From: Flavobacterium sp. TR2
GTDB taxonomy: Bacteria; Bacteroidota; Bacteroidia; Flavobacteriales; Flavobacteriaceae
Assembly (NCBI RefSeq): GCF_025252405.1
Contig: NZ_CP104307.1
Location: forward strand, 3,720,001-3,784,000
Direction: 5' to 3'
DNA length: 64,000 bases
The position numbers and the translations under genes were made by a program. A model generated the notes under the pieces. That model did not search any database. It was not told the DNA's origin and was given only the letters and a program-made list of their open reading frames with translations. Shown piece by piece: positions 52,894 to 62,527 of this stretch. Each line of letters begins with the position of its first letter. Positions within the stretch are counted from its first letter, which is position 1.

Positions 52894-53547
52894 ATGGAAC
52901 AGACCACTATTTGTATAATCGATGACCATTCTATTGTAAGACATGGTCTAAAAGAATTGCTGCATAAAATGGGTAGCTACTCAGTAATCAATGAGTTTGA
53001 TAATGGCGATGATTTCCTCCAGGCGATTCCAATAAGCCCAACACCAAATATTTACATCCTAGATTATTCTATGCCAAATATGAATGGTATTGAAGTATTA
53101 AAAGCCTTGGAAGAAAAAGAGGAAGAATTTAAAGTGTTATTGTTGACGCAACATCTTGACGAACAAATAATCGATGCTGCTTATCATCATGGAGCAAGGG
53201 GCTTTTTACATAAGAATTGTACAGCCCACGATTTGAAATTTGCAATTGACAATATTATTAATATAGGTTATAACAATGTTTCTGAAATTCTTAAGCGTGT
53301 GCGAAATTATGATAACAGCACTGAGAAGAAAAGGAATATTGTTTTAACTCAAAGAGAATTAGATTTTCTTAAACTAGTTTGCGACGAAAGAGAATTAACC
53401 TATGAACAGATGGCGGAAATTATGAATTTGTCCATAAAATCAATTGAAGCATACAGAGCATCCTTATTTGAGAAATACAACATCAAATCAAAGGTAGGAC
53501 TTGTACTCTTTTCTTTTAAGTACCGACTGACAGAACCTTTTTTGTAA
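52894..53547 (+). CDS. Response regulator, NarL/LuxR type
   Basis: 217 residues. The receiver domain has acidic 'IIDDHSIVRHGL' and phospho-acceptor D57 in 'NIYILDYSMPNMNGIEVLKA', 'LLLTQHLD' and 'GARGFLHKNC' with the conserved lysine. The C-terminal LuxR/GerE helix-turn-helix is 'LTQRELDFLKLVCDERELTY', 'EQMAEIMNLSIKSIEAYRAS' and 'LFEKYNIKSKVGLVLFSF'. It forms a pair with the kinase 3 bases upstream. Palindromes in the promoter region of this operon (50636-50781) are its most likely targets. It ends 11 bases before the convergent transporter gene. Confidence 0.93.
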   Translation: MEQTTICIIDDHSIVRHGLKELLHKMGSYSVINEFDNGDDFLQAIPISPTPNIYILDYSMPNMNGIEVLKALEEKEEEFKVLLLTQHLDEQIIDAAYHHGARGFLHKNCTAHDLKFAIDNIINIGYNNVSEILKRVRNYDNSTEKKRNIVLTQRELDFLKLVCDERELTYEQMAEIMNLSIKSIEAYRASLFEKYNIKSKVGLVLFSFKYRLTEPFL

Positions 53548-53558
53548 CTAAGCAACTT

Positions 53559-55235
53559 TTAAGACATCATACCCACAAGTATTGGCCCGAAAGCAGTCAA
53601 TAATATATTAGCTAATGCATACGGAATAGTGTAGCCTAAAACTGGAAATTTGCTCCCTGATGCATCTTGGACTGCTTTTAATCCAATGGTTGAGGTACCT
53701 GCGCCAGTTTGTGCTCCAAGTAAGATTATAGGGTTTATTTTTAATATGTATCTTCCAAAATACAGTCCGATGATATGGGGTATTATCGCAACCGCTACAC
53801 CCGCAAGCAAAATGCCAAAACCAGTTTCTTTAAGACCTGATATAAAACTTGGACCAGCAGCTAAACCAACAAGTCCGATAAACGCTGCAAGACCAACGTT
53901 GTCAAATATCCACAAGGCGGGTTCTGGAATTCTGCCAAAAACAGGCGTTCTTGAATGCAGCCAGCCAAAAACAAGTCCCATGACCAATGCGCCACCGCTC
54001 GTTGTTAAAGTTACCGAAACTCCAAATAATGTTACCGAAAGCAAACCTAAAAGCCCCCCAAGGACAATACCCAAACCAACAAAAATAATATCGGTCTCAG
54101 GGCTTAAACGATCCAGATAACCTATTTCTTTTGCCGCTTCTTCCAGTTTTGCAGGTCTGCCCGAGAGATTCAAAATATCACCTCTGTTTAAAACCGTCTT
54201 TGATTCAAGCGGTATCTCATGGTTTTCTCTCGTTATTTTATTTAGCATTAATCCATGATAAAAACTGCTTTTTCGAAGAGACTTTACTGTCATCCCATCA
54301 ATTGCTTTATTGGTGATGGTTACATCCAAATGTGCTAGCGGGAAATTTAACAATTCTTCATCCAAGACTTCTGGTCCAATAGAAAAGAGGCTGTCCAAAA
54401 TGATTCCGTGCTGTGCCATAATAACCATTACGTCATCTTTATGGATTATTGTATCGGGTTTGGGATCTAGCAATTGATGTTTATGGCGTATGCGCTGAAT
54501 AACAATATTTTTGTTCGAAATTAATTTTTCAAAATCACTTATACTGATTCCAATCCATTTCTCATTGGTTATTTTGTATGCCCGAATTATCCATCGCTGA
54601 TAGGCGCTTTTCATTCCAGGGCCATATTCTGTTTCTCCTGAAATGGTTTCGGCCAGTTTATCGCTTTCTTCAACTAAATTAATGCCAAGCAGCTTTGGAG
54701 CGATTGCAGTAAGAAAGAAAACAAAGGATGTTGCTCCTACCAAATAAGTTACAGAATATGCTACCGGAATATTATTGATTAGTCTAGTTTTTTCAGCATC
54801 ATCAAGATTTAAATGACTGATAGCATCTGAAGCAGTACCAATCACAGTTGATTCAGAAAATGCTCCTGCTAATAATCCTGCCGCCGTTCCTACATCATAA
54901 CCTAAAAAAGTAGAAACAGAATATGCCACTAATAGACAGGCTAAACAAATTACCAAAGTGAGCAGTAATTGCGGAAAGGCGTTCTTTTTAAATCCTTGAA
55001 AAAATTGAGGACCAACTTTATATCCTGTTGAAAACAGGAAAAAATCGAAGAAAATAGTTTTTACAATACCTGGAATTTCAATATCCAACTGGCCAATTAG
55101 CACTCCGGCAAATAAAGTCCCAAGTACTACACCAATTTTAAATGTCCCAATTTTAATGCGCCCGATTAAGAATCCGAGAGCCAAGCATAAAAAAAGTGCC
55201 AGTTCAGGATGCGCTCTAAGTATAGCTGTAACCAT
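53559..55235 (-). CDS. YidE/YbjL/AspT-family transporter with RCK_C domains
   Basis: 558-residue inner-membrane transporter. Two duplicated five-to-six helix blocks (about residues 8-175 and 375-555) surround two cytosolic RCK_C/TrkA-C domains (about 205-290 and 295-375, 'HKDDVMVIMAQHGIILDS' and 'VLNRGDILNLSGRPAKLEEA'). The duplication and 'LAGAFSESTVIGTASDAI' and 'GAQTGAGTSTIGLKAV' are typical of the aspartate:alanine antiporter (AspT/YidE/YbjL) family. The substrate cannot be told from sequence. It is convergent with the response-regulator gene. Confidence 0.9.
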   Translation of the reverse strand: MVTAILRAHPELALFLCLALGFLIGRIKIGTFKIGVVLGTLFAGVLIGQLDIEIPGIVKTIFFDFFLFSTGYKVGPQFFQGFKKNAFPQLLLTLVICLACLLVAYSVSTFLGYDVGTAAGLLAGAFSESTVIGTASDAISHLNLDDAEKTRLINNIPVAYSVTYLVGATSFVFFLTAIAPKLLGINLVEESDKLAETISGETEYGPGMKSAYQRWIIRAYKITNEKWIGISISDFEKLISNKNIVIQRIRHKHQLLDPKPDTIIHKDDVMVIMAQHGIILDSLFSIGPEVLDEELLNFPLAHLDVTITNKAIDGMTVKSLRKSSFYHGLMLNKITRENHEIPLESKTVLNRGDILNLSGRPAKLEEAAKEIGYLDRLSPETDIIFVGLGIVLGGLLGLLSVTLFGVSVTLTTSGGALVMGLVFGWLHSRTPVFGRIPEPALWIFDNVGLAAFIGLVGLAAGPSFISGLKETGFGILLAGVAVAIIPHIIGLYFGRYILKINPIILLGAQTGAGTSTIGLKAVQDASGSKFPVLGYTIPYALANILLTAFGPILVGMMS

Positions 55236-55487
55236 ATTACATTTTTTTCAGATAAATTTAATCAAAAAAAGAATACACTATATTTAAAACACTAATAAAC
55301 AATTAATTATAATCGAATTAACTTAAAAAGAAAAAACGTAACGGATGTAAGTGAGCTAAAAATTAACGGGAGCACGTCACTCCTCTATGAATTTATTTAT
55401 AAACAATATCCACATTATAACTACGGTTAAAACGTTAGTCTTGAATCGATAACTTTATTATGGTGGAGTTTAGTTATAACTAGAAAA

Positions 55488-56531
55488 TTATTCACAATTT
55501 TTCAAAAACAATTGTTTGCCTTCTGCTTGACCCAGTATAGAAATTTCTAGCCATACTTTACAAGCATTTTCTTTATCTCCAGATTCAAAATATATGGCTG
55601 CTTTATTATATAGAGCATCTATATTCTTGGAATTAAATTTATACGATTCAGAAAAATATTCTATAGATTCTAAATATTTTTTCTCTTCATAAGCAATCAA
55701 TCCTTTATTAAAGCAATCCGACGATTTTCTAATATCTTCCATTTTCACTCCATAAATTCTTTCAAATTCAGTTAAATCTGTTGTAAAAAATATTACCGAA
55801 ATTCCCCAGAATGTTTTTGTAATTTCACTTTTTAGAACAAACGGAATTTCTATTGATTCATATTCTTTAAAAGCTTTTAAATTCCATTTTTCAAAAGAAC
55901 TATCCATGACTTTTTTGACTAATCTTATTCTTGCTGAATCCTTTTGAGTTGCAAACGTAATTTCTGTCTTTATCTTTTTCTTGGCAGGATAAATTTTCAA
56001 GTTCCCAACTAACTCAAAATTTGAATAATTATTCTTAAATGCTTTATTCAAATCTAATTCAATAGTACCACTTGTTTTTGGTGAGAATAATTTGGAAGCA
56101 ACTATATTTCTCTCATTCTTATTCTCTTCTTTAAATTTTGAAATTATTACTTCTTGTTTAATAAAATAGGATCTTTCAAGTTTATCATCAGCCAATCCAT
56201 CAATTTTCTCACATAATATCAAAGAATCTTTAGTTACTTTTTCTACTACAAATCCAGAATATTGAGATGTCTTTATAAAATTATTAATCAGGGTAAAATC
56301 CAAACAGCTTTCATTTACTCTATGAACTGGATTTGAATTAATGCATAATTTTCCTTGATTAATTCTATACTCCATGTAACCTGAATCCTCACTAAATGTG
56401 CCAGATAGATCACTACCATCTTTCATTTCACCTCTATATTTTATCCAGTACCCTTCAATTTTTGAAGGATTGATTTGAGCATAATTTATGCTAAAAAAAA
56501 GAAGGCATATTACAAGGAAAAGTTTTTTCAT
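55488..56531 (-). CDS. Secreted hypothetical protein with C-terminal TPR repeats
   Basis: 347 residues with a signal peptide (MKKLFLVICLLFFSINYAQI). The central part has a TonB-C-like or energy-transfer-like region ('IRLVKKVMDSSFEKWNLKAF', 'IEIPFVLK'), which may be a divergent C-terminal TonB domain. It ends in two to three TPR motifs ('FNKGLIAYEEKKYLESIEYF', 'SKNIDALYNKAAIYFESGDK'). A cysteine-rich tail 'KNCE' closes it. The protein should be periplasmic. It has no operon partner; the next minus gene (LytTR regulator) lies 97 bases upstream. Confidence 0.75.
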   Translation of the reverse strand: MKKLFLVICLLFFSINYAQINPSKIEGYWIKYRGEMKDGSDLSGTFSEDSGYMEYRINQGKLCINSNPVHRVNESCLDFTLINNFIKTSQYSGFVVEKVTKDSLILCEKIDGLADDKLERSYFIKQEVIISKFKEENKNERNIVASKLFSPKTSGTIELDLNKAFKNNYSNFELVGNLKIYPAKKKIKTEITFATQKDSARIRLVKKVMDSSFEKWNLKAFKEYESIEIPFVLKSEITKTFWGISVIFFTTDLTEFERIYGVKMEDIRKSSDCFNKGLIAYEEKKYLESIEYFSESYKFNSKNIDALYNKAAIYFESGDKENACKVWLEISILGQAEGKQLFLKNCE

Positions 56532-56627
56532 TTAAAATTTAATGTCTCAAGATTTAGATAGTGTTTTTAAGGGATAAACATAATAAATAAATAAATCATT
56601 CAACTAAATTAATGCATTACGAATTTT

Positions 56628-57326
56628 TTAAACCAACCACTCACTAACCAATTTCCTATACGTCTCTCCTATTGGCAAGGCATTTCCGCTTTTCATTACA
56701 ATCTGATTTCCGTCGATCACCTTTATTTTTTCTTTTGGAATAATATACGAACGATGAATTCTAATAAACTGATTAGATGGAAGTTTCTCCAAAATGTCTT
56801 TCATATTTTCTAAAGCCATGATTTTTTCATCATGCGTATGAATGCGGATATAATCACGTAATCCTTCTATGTATAAAATATCGCTTAAAGCAATTTTATA
56901 ATGTTTTCGATCCGCTTTTACGAATAGATAATCATCGCCTGCTTTTTCTGTAACCTGAAAAGTTTCCTGCCAGCGAATGAATTTCTCAACACTTTGATAA
57001 AATCGATTAAACGTAATAGGCTTCAACAAATAATCAATCACATGAAACTGAAACGCTTCTAAAGCATATTGCGGATAGGCCGACGTAATGATAAAATTAT
57101 ATTTCTGATTGAACATCTGCATCAATTCGATACCTGTTAATTGCGGCATCTGAATATCAATAAAAATCAAATCAACCGATTCTGAATTTAAAACTTCAAT
57201 CGCCTTAAAAATATCGCTGTCTGCATATAAAACATTCAGTTTGGAAATTTTTGAAGCATAATCTGCGATCAATTTTACAGCAAAAGGTTCGTCATCTAGA
57301 ATAATGCAGTTTATTTTTTTATTCAT
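56628..57326 (-). CDS. LytTR-type response regulator
   Basis: 232 residues. The receiver has 'CIILDDEPFAVKLIADYASK', the phospho-acceptor D57 in 'VDLIFIDIQMPQLTG' and 'TSAYPQYALEAFQFHVIDYL'. The C-terminal LytTR DNA-binding domain includes 'ILYIEGLRDYIRIHTHDEKI', 'FIRIHRSYIIPKEKIKVIDG' and 'LPIGETYRKLVSEWLV'. It overlaps the kinase gene by four bases and is its partner. Divergent from the pair is an outer-membrane receptor that could be its target. Confidence 0.94.
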   Translation of the reverse strand: MNKKINCIILDDEPFAVKLIADYASKISKLNVLYADSDIFKAIEVLNSESVDLIFIDIQMPQLTGIELMQMFNQKYNFIITSAYPQYALEAFQFHVIDYLLKPITFNRFYQSVEKFIRWQETFQVTEKAGDDYLFVKADRKHYKIALSDILYIEGLRDYIRIHTHDEKIMALENMKDILEKLPSNQFIRIHRSYIIPKEKIKVIDGNQIVMKSGNALPIGETYRKLVSEWLV

Positions 57327-58345
57327 TTTAAATCTATTTCAAGTTCGGCTGTAAAATGGTTTTCATCGTTTGCAATATTTAATTGATGCTTTTTTGGATA
57401 ATGAATCTGCAAGCGCTTTTGCAGGTTATCCAAACCAATTCCGCCCAAACTATCTTTTTTCTGCGTTCCAATTTTATTTTTCACTTTAAAAATCAATTTT
57501 TCAGACGAAACTTTGAGCCCGATTTCTATGGCTTCAGAATCGGAAACCGCTCCATGTTTCAAAGCATTTTCAACCAAAGGCGATAAAATATATGGCGGAA
57601 TTTCTTCAAATTCATTTTTAATTTCAGCATTAAAATCAACACGAACATTGTCCTGATGTCTTAATTGTTCGAGTTCAATATACGCTTTTATATAATCGAC
57701 TTCGTCTGAAAGCTTAATCTTTTCTTTCTGCGATTCGTAAGTCGTAAAACGCATAATTTGGCTCAATTTATCAATTGCCATCAATGACTTATCTGACTGA
57801 AAATAAACCATTGAGTAAATATTATTTAAAGTATTAAATACAAAGTGCGGATTAATCTGTGCTTTCAAAAATTTGATTTCGGTATTCTTATTTTCTTCCA
57901 AAATAAGTTTGTTGTATTCCAAAAGGCGAATCGAATAAATGACAAACCAGAGAAACGAACTCAAAATAATTGACATACTGCTATAGTGCAGATTGTCAAG
58001 CATATAATTTAGAAAATTGACGTCGGTATAATTTACTTTATCGAACAAAACTTTGGTTACAATCTGCTCAAACACGAATCTTAGAGAAGTAAAAACCAGA
58101 TACGAAACAAAAACTCCCGCAAAAAGCCTTTTCCAGCTAAAAGCTCTGAAAACGGTTTTCATTACGATCAAATAATGAAAATAAAATGTAATGATAAAAA
58201 CGATAAAATAAGTGCAAAGAAACAGATCAGGCACAGAAAATCGCGCTCCAATCGGGTTTTTCACGAAAGTGAAATAAAAAATTAAAACCCAATAAATAAG
58301 ATGAATTAGGCTTTCAAGTTTTTTGGTAATGGTTCCTTTATACAT
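57323..58345 (-). CDS. LytS-type sensor histidine kinase
   Basis: 340-residue membrane kinase. Four transmembrane helices (about residues 10-30, 38-58, 70-92 and 105-130 by eye) are followed by a His_kinase domain with 'LKAQINPHFVFNTLNNIYSM' and 'SQIMRFTTYESQKEKIKLSD', and an ATP-binding part with 'YILSPLVENALKHGA' and 'GIGLDNLQKRLQIHYPKKHQ'. The start at 58345 is preferred over the ATG at 58375 because a -7 element (TATCTTTG, 58363-58370) overlaps the longer reading and would put the transcript start near 58357. It pairs with the LytTR regulator. Confidence 0.92.
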   Translation of the reverse strand: MYKGTITKKLESLIHLIYWVLIFYFTFVKNPIGARFSVPDLFLCTYFIVFIITFYFHYLIVMKTVFRAFSWKRLFAGVFVSYLVFTSLRFVFEQIVTKVLFDKVNYTDVNFLNYMLDNLHYSSMSIILSSFLWFVIYSIRLLEYNKLILEENKNTEIKFLKAQINPHFVFNTLNNIYSMVYFQSDKSLMAIDKLSQIMRFTTYESQKEKIKLSDEVDYIKAYIELEQLRHQDNVRVDFNAEIKNEFEEIPPYILSPLVENALKHGAVSDSEAIEIGLKVSSEKLIFKVKNKIGTQKKDSLGGIGLDNLQKRLQIHYPKKHQLNIANDENHFTAELEIDLK

Positions 58346-58362
58346 TCGGTATATTTTTAAAA

Positions 58363-58370
58363 CAAAGATA
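58363..58370 (-). promoter_or_regulatory. -7 element that decides the kinase start
   Basis: On the minus strand TATCTTTG, an exact TAnnTTTG match, lies inside the longest reading of the kinase. The transcript would begin near 58357, supporting the start codon at 58345. Confidence 0.55.
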
Positions 58371-58486
58371 TACATTCAGTAAAAAGCATTTTAACGCGTT
58401 TGCAGATAAATCGGCGGGGTTTGTCGATAAAAATGGTTTTTAGGTTTTAATTCTAACAGTTTTGTCCTGTAATTAATTTTTAAACC

Positions 58487-60874
58487 ATGAACAGAATCAT
58501 TTTAGTATCAGTCTTATTTCTACTTCACATTAATGCATTTGCCCAACAGTTTACTGTTAAAGGAAAAATCATTAATCAGAACAAAACACCTTTAGAATTT
58601 GCAACTGCCACTTTATTAAAAGCCGATAAAACTTTTTACCAGCAAGCCTCTACAGATAGTTTGGGAAATTTTATATTGAAAGCCGAAAAAGGAGATTATC
58701 AGCTGATCATAGAACAATTTGGGACTGAATTCAGCAATAAACCTATCCGTATCGATCAGAATCTTGATTTAAGAGCATTGGAAGCAAAAGAACAGATTCA
58801 GCTTGATGGCGTAACAGTAAAATCGAGAAAAAAGCTGGTAGAGCAAAAAGTAGATCGATTGGTTTTCAATGTCGAAAACTCTGTTGTTTCAACTGGAGGC
58901 ACGGCTTTGGATGCTCTTAAATCTACACCGACAGTAAGAGTCCAAAACGAAACTATTTCTATTGTTGGAAAAGGCGAAGTTTTGGTTATGATTGATGACC
59001 GCTTGAACAAAATGACTCAGGAAGATTTGGTAGCTTTTCTTAGATCAATTCCTGCTGACAATATCAAAAGCATCGAAGTAATTACAACGCCTCCAGCAAA
59101 ATATGAAGCAGAAGGAAACAGCGGCTTAATCAATATTAGGCTAAAAACAGGCAAAGCCAACTCGTGGAATGCCAACTTCGGAACTACTTATGTGCAAAGA
59201 AGTTATGCAAGCGGAAACATAAATGGATTGTTTGTCTATAATTACAACAAATTGTCGCTTCAAGCTTCTATCAATAAAGGAAAAGACCAGTTTCGCACCA
59301 CTTCTGACAGCAGAATCTATTATCCAAATGAAATTTGGAAACAAAACATTGCAACCAAATCCAAAACAGATTTACTGAGCATTGGTTTTGGTGCCGATTA
59401 TAAACTGACTGAAAAATGGAGTTCTGGGGTAAAATATTTAGGAAGTTTTAATGAGCGGACTTCAGCAAATAATCCGCTGACGACCCGCTATAACACTTCT
59501 GGCGAAATCAATTCTTATATTTTATCTGATGTGAATGCCCAAAACAAACCTCAAATGAATGCGCTAAACTGGAATCATAATATTGCTTTGAATAACGAAG
59601 GCAAAAATATTACGATCGATTTGGATTATTTCAATTATCAAAAAGATGATTCTCGCGAATTTTCAGGCAATGAAATGGACAATCAGAAAGAAAATATTTC
59701 AGGAACTTATTTCGCGGCAATCAACTCCAACTTAAACCGATTGAAGAATTATTCTGCTAAAATAGATGTTGCTCTTCCTTATTCTTGGGCAAATATAAGT
59801 TTTGGAGGAAAAGGTTTTTATACCAATACCCAAAACAATCTGACGGTTTTTGACAATGAAACAGGAACTCCAATTCTTGATGCAAATTACTCTAATATAT
59901 TCACTTACAAAGAATACAATGAAGCTTTATACTTTTCGGCCAATAAAAAAATAAGCGAAAAATGGGAAACGCAAATTGGCTTAAGAGCCGAAGCAACGCA
60001 AACTGAAGGCTATTCTGAAAACTTAAACCAAACCAATAAAAATAATTATATCAAATTGTTTCCTACGCTGTATGTGACTTACAGCGCCAACGACAATAAC
60101 ACCTTTTCGCTAAACTACAGCCGAAGAATTCGCAGGCCAGATTTTGATTATTTGAATCCGTTTGTCATTAGAACCAGTCCATTTTATTATTCTGAAGGAA
60201 ATCCGTTTTTAAAACCATCTATAATTGACAATTTTGAGTTCTCCTATATCAGAAATCAAAAATGGGTTAATACGGTTTATTTTTCTCAGGTTTCCAATTT
60301 CGGACAGGAATTAGCCATTATTGATCCTGAGACCAATATCACCAAAAGCACGCCAATAAATTATGCAGACACTTATCAGATCGGGCTTTCAACGTATTAC
60401 AACTTCAATACCTATTCTTGGTGGAACAGCTTTATGGGTTTCAATTTAAACTATCAAAATGTAAAATCGAGAACCCATCTTATTGCATCTGTAGACGGCT
60501 ACAATGGTTATATTTACAGTAACAACGATTTTACCATCAATCAGTCTAAAACATTTTTCCTGGGCTTAAATTATGGTTTGCAATTGCCAGGGCGCTATCA
60601 GGTTTTTAATATTTCAACTTTGAATATTTTGGATGTTTCGGTAAAATTTCTGGCATTAAAAAAGAATCTTTCGATCACTTTGACAGGAGAAGATGTATTG
60701 AATGCTCAAAAACCATTAATTTCTTATTATTCAAACGGAATTAAAAACACCATGAAAAATTACGGAGATTCTAGAGCCTTCAGAATTGCTTTAAGCTATA
60801 AATTCGGAAACCAAAATGTGAAATCTAAAGAACGAAACTTTGGAAATGAAGAAGAAAGAAATCGTGCAAATTAA
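58487..60874 (+). CDS. Outer-membrane beta-barrel receptor (TonB-dependent-like)
   Basis: 795 residues. A signal peptide (to about residue 20, 'SVLFLLHINAFAQ') is followed by a carboxypeptidase-regulatory-like domain ('FTVKGKIINQNKTPLEFATA', about 21-100), a plug-like segment ('GGTALDALKSTPTVRVQNE', 'VLVMIDDRLNKMTQEDLVAF', 'IKSIEVITTPPAKYEAEGNS') and a large barrel of the OMP_b-brl_3 type ('RRIRRPDFDYLNPFVIRTSP', 'SEGNPFLKPSIIDNFEFSYI'). It may import a ligand, but these members often lack a clear TonB box. It is divergent from the LytS/LytT pair. The last ~25 residues are charged. Confidence 0.9.
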   Translation: MNRIILVSVLFLLHINAFAQQFTVKGKIINQNKTPLEFATATLLKADKTFYQQASTDSLGNFILKAEKGDYQLIIEQFGTEFSNKPIRIDQNLDLRALEAKEQIQLDGVTVKSRKKLVEQKVDRLVFNVENSVVSTGGTALDALKSTPTVRVQNETISIVGKGEVLVMIDDRLNKMTQEDLVAFLRSIPADNIKSIEVITTPPAKYEAEGNSGLINIRLKTGKANSWNANFGTTYVQRSYASGNINGLFVYNYNKLSLQASINKGKDQFRTTSDSRIYYPNEIWKQNIATKSKTDLLSIGFGADYKLTEKWSSGVKYLGSFNERTSANNPLTTRYNTSGEINSYILSDVNAQNKPQMNALNWNHNIALNNEGKNITIDLDYFNYQKDDSREFSGNEMDNQKENISGTYFAAINSNLNRLKNYSAKIDVALPYSWANISFGGKGFYTNTQNNLTVFDNETGTPILDANYSNIFTYKEYNEALYFSANKKISEKWETQIGLRAEATQTEGYSENLNQTNKNNYIKLFPTLYVTYSANDNNTFSLNYSRRIRRPDFDYLNPFVIRTSPFYYSEGNPFLKPSIIDNFEFSYIRNQKWVNTVYFSQVSNFGQELAIIDPETNITKSTPINYADTYQIGLSTYYNFNTYSWWNSFMGFNLNYQNVKSRTHLIASVDGYNGYIYSNNDFTINQSKTFFLGLNYGLQLPGRYQVFNISTLNILDVSVKFLALKKNLSITLTGEDVLNAQKPLISYYSNGIKNTMKNYGDSRAFRIALSYKFGNQNVKSKERNFGNEEERNRAN

Positions 60875-60888
60875 TTTTTGATTTAGAC

Positions 60889-60935
60889 AAAAACAGCTTT
60901 AAATATTGGCTTTCAGAACATTTTTAGCTGTTTTA
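60889..60935 (+). terminator. Possible terminator of the receptor gene
   Basis: AAAAACAGCT and AGCTGTTTT arms with a 27-base loop, 15 bases after the stop. The long loop makes it weak. Confidence 0.4.
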
Positions 60936-60980
60936 TCTATTTAAAAAACAATTCAATACAGAAAAAAAAATCAAAAACAA

Positions 60981-61012
60981 TTTGTTTTTATGACCAATCG
61001 GTCATATATTTA
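60981..61012 (+). promoter_or_regulatory. Promoter and TetR operator of the TetR gene
   Basis: TTTG (60981-60984) and TATATTTA (61005-61012) lie exactly 20 bases apart, the ideal spacing. Between them is TATGACCAATCGGTCATA (60989-61006), a palindrome of the TGACC..GGTCA form common for TetR-family operators. Binding would block the promoter, so autorepression is likely. Confidence 0.75.
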
Positions 61013-61033
61013 TACCATTAAATACAATCAGCC

Positions 61034-61621
61034 ATGACAAAAGGTGAAGAAACCAGACAGTTTATTATAGAGAAAGCCGCTCCTATTTTTAATACAAAAG
61101 GAATTGCAGCTACTTCTATGAGCGATATTATGGAGGCAACTAAATTGTCTAAAGGAAGTATGTATGTTCATTTTGAAAATAAGAATGTTTTGGCCTGCGC
61201 AGCGGTAGACCACAACATGAAAGTATTGAGTTCTAAACTGGAAACTGCACTTAGAGAAGCAAAAGGCGCCAAAGAACAGCTTTATGCATATATCGAGTTT
61301 TTCAGCAATCCGATAAATCCTCCAGTATCTGGCGGATGTCCTTTGCTAAACTTCGGAACTGAAGCCGACGATACGAATCCAGCCGTAAAAGAGAAAGTAA
61401 ATACTGCAATCAAACGAGGCCAGCAGCTCTTAACTTCGATCATAGAAAAAGGAATCGCTGATAATGAATTTGCTTCTGACTGGAATGCGGCAGAATTTGC
61501 CACAGCCCTTTTTGCAATGCTTGAAGGAGGGCATCTAATGTCTAGAATGTCTGGCAACAATGACAATATGAAAACAATAGAGAAAACGCTTAAAAAAATT
61601 ATATCTGAAAAATTGATATAA
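61034..61621 (+). CDS. TetR/AcrR-family transcriptional regulator
   Basis: 195 residues. The N-terminal helix-turn-helix is 'TRQFIIEKAAPIFNTKGIAA' with 'TSMSDIMEATKLSKGSMYVH' and 'FENKNVLACAAVDHNMKVL', the AcrR/TetR_N pattern. The C-terminal ligand part ('GGCPLLNFGTEADDTNPAVK') resembles the TetR_C-like YcdC/AefR group. A matching palindrome lies in its own promoter (60989-61006), and another lies in front of the SDR gene 69 bases downstream (61639-61654). It therefore probably represses both itself and that gene. Confidence 0.93.
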   Translation: MTKGEETRQFIIEKAAPIFNTKGIAATSMSDIMEATKLSKGSMYVHFENKNVLACAAVDHNMKVLSSKLETALREAKGAKEQLYAYIEFFSNPINPPVSGGCPLLNFGTEADDTNPAVKEKVNTAIKRGQQLLTSIIEKGIADNEFASDWNAAEFATALFAMLEGGHLMSRMSGNNDNMKTIEKTLKKIISEKLI

Positions 61622-61638
61622 TTTTTTTTATCATAAAA

Positions 61639-61665
61639 ATGACTGATTGGTCATATTTAAATTTA
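61639..61665 (+). promoter_or_regulatory. Second TetR operator, before the SDR gene
   Basis: ATGACTGATTGGTCAT (61639-61654) is a palindrome closely matching the operator in front of the TetR gene (TGACC-N4-GGTCA against TGACT-N4-GGTCA). A possible -7 element TAAATTTA follows at 61658-61665. Confidence 0.65.
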
Positions 61666-61690
61666 TTAATAATTATAAAAAACAAATACC

Positions 61691-62500
61691 ATGTCAAAAA
61701 CAATTTTAATTACAGGAGCTTCAAAAGGATTTGGAAGAGCTTGGACAGAAGCTTTTTTAGCTAAAGGATACAATGTAGCGGCAACAGCTAGAAATCTTGA
61801 TACTTTAAACGATTTAAAAGAAAAGTATGGAAATGCAATTTTACCATTAAAACTAGATGTTAACAATCGTCAAGAATCTATCGAAGCGGTTCAAAAAGTA
61901 AAACAACATTTTGGAACCATTGATGTTTTGATCAACAATGCAGGTTATGCGCTTACAGGAGCGGTAGAAGAAGCAAGCGAGCAAGAAGCAAGAGAACAAT
62001 TTGAAACCAACTTCTTTGGGACATTGTGGCTGACGCAAGCAGTGCTTCCTATTATGAGAGCGCAGAAAAACGGTCATATCATTCAGGTTTCATCTATTTT
62101 AGGATTGGCAACTTTACCGACAGGAATGGGACTTTACAGCGCTTCTAAATTTGCTGTTGAAGGTTTGAGCGAAACATTAGCTTCAGAAGTGAAGCAATTT
62201 GGGATCAATGTCACTTTACTGGAACCAAACGGATACGAATCTAACATTTGGCATACTGGAATTACCAGTGAAAGTATTCCTGCATATGATGACATTAAAA
62301 GGGCTCTAGCAGAGAGAGAAAATATCTTTGGAAAAGTTGAAGCAACAGCTCCAATAGTGGTAAAATTAGTAGAAAACGAAAATCCGCCTTTACGTTTATT
62401 ACTTGGAAAAGTGGCCTTTCCGTTTGTAAAACAAAGCTACGCGCAAAGATTAGAAAGCTGGGAAAAATGGAACGATGTTTCGGTTGAAGCGCATGGATAA
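61691..62500 (+). CDS. Short-chain dehydrogenase/reductase (SDR)
   Basis: 269-residue cytoplasmic oxidoreductase. 'KTILITGASKGFGRAWTEAF' is the NAD(P)-binding TGxxxGxG motif, 'LINNAGYALTGAVEE' carries the NNAG motif, and 'VSSILGLATLPTGMGLYSAS' and 'KFAVEGLSETLASEVKQFGI' hold the catalytic Ser, Tyr and Lys (YxxxK). A basic residue after the first motif (TARN) suggests NADP preference. The substrate is unknown. It follows the TetR gene and has the same operator before it, so it is probably the gene the TetR protein controls. Confidence 0.93.
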   Translation: MSKTILITGASKGFGRAWTEAFLAKGYNVAATARNLDTLNDLKEKYGNAILPLKLDVNNRQESIEAVQKVKQHFGTIDVLINNAGYALTGAVEEASEQEAREQFETNFFGTLWLTQAVLPIMRAQKNGHIIQVSSILGLATLPTGMGLYSASKFAVEGLSETLASEVKQFGINVTLLEPNGYESNIWHTGITSESIPAYDDIKRALAERENIFGKVEATAPIVVKLVENENPPLRLLLGKVAFPFVKQSYAQRLESWEKWNDVSVEAHG

Positions 62501-62527
62501 TAAACTTTTTTTCAAAACTAAGATTGT

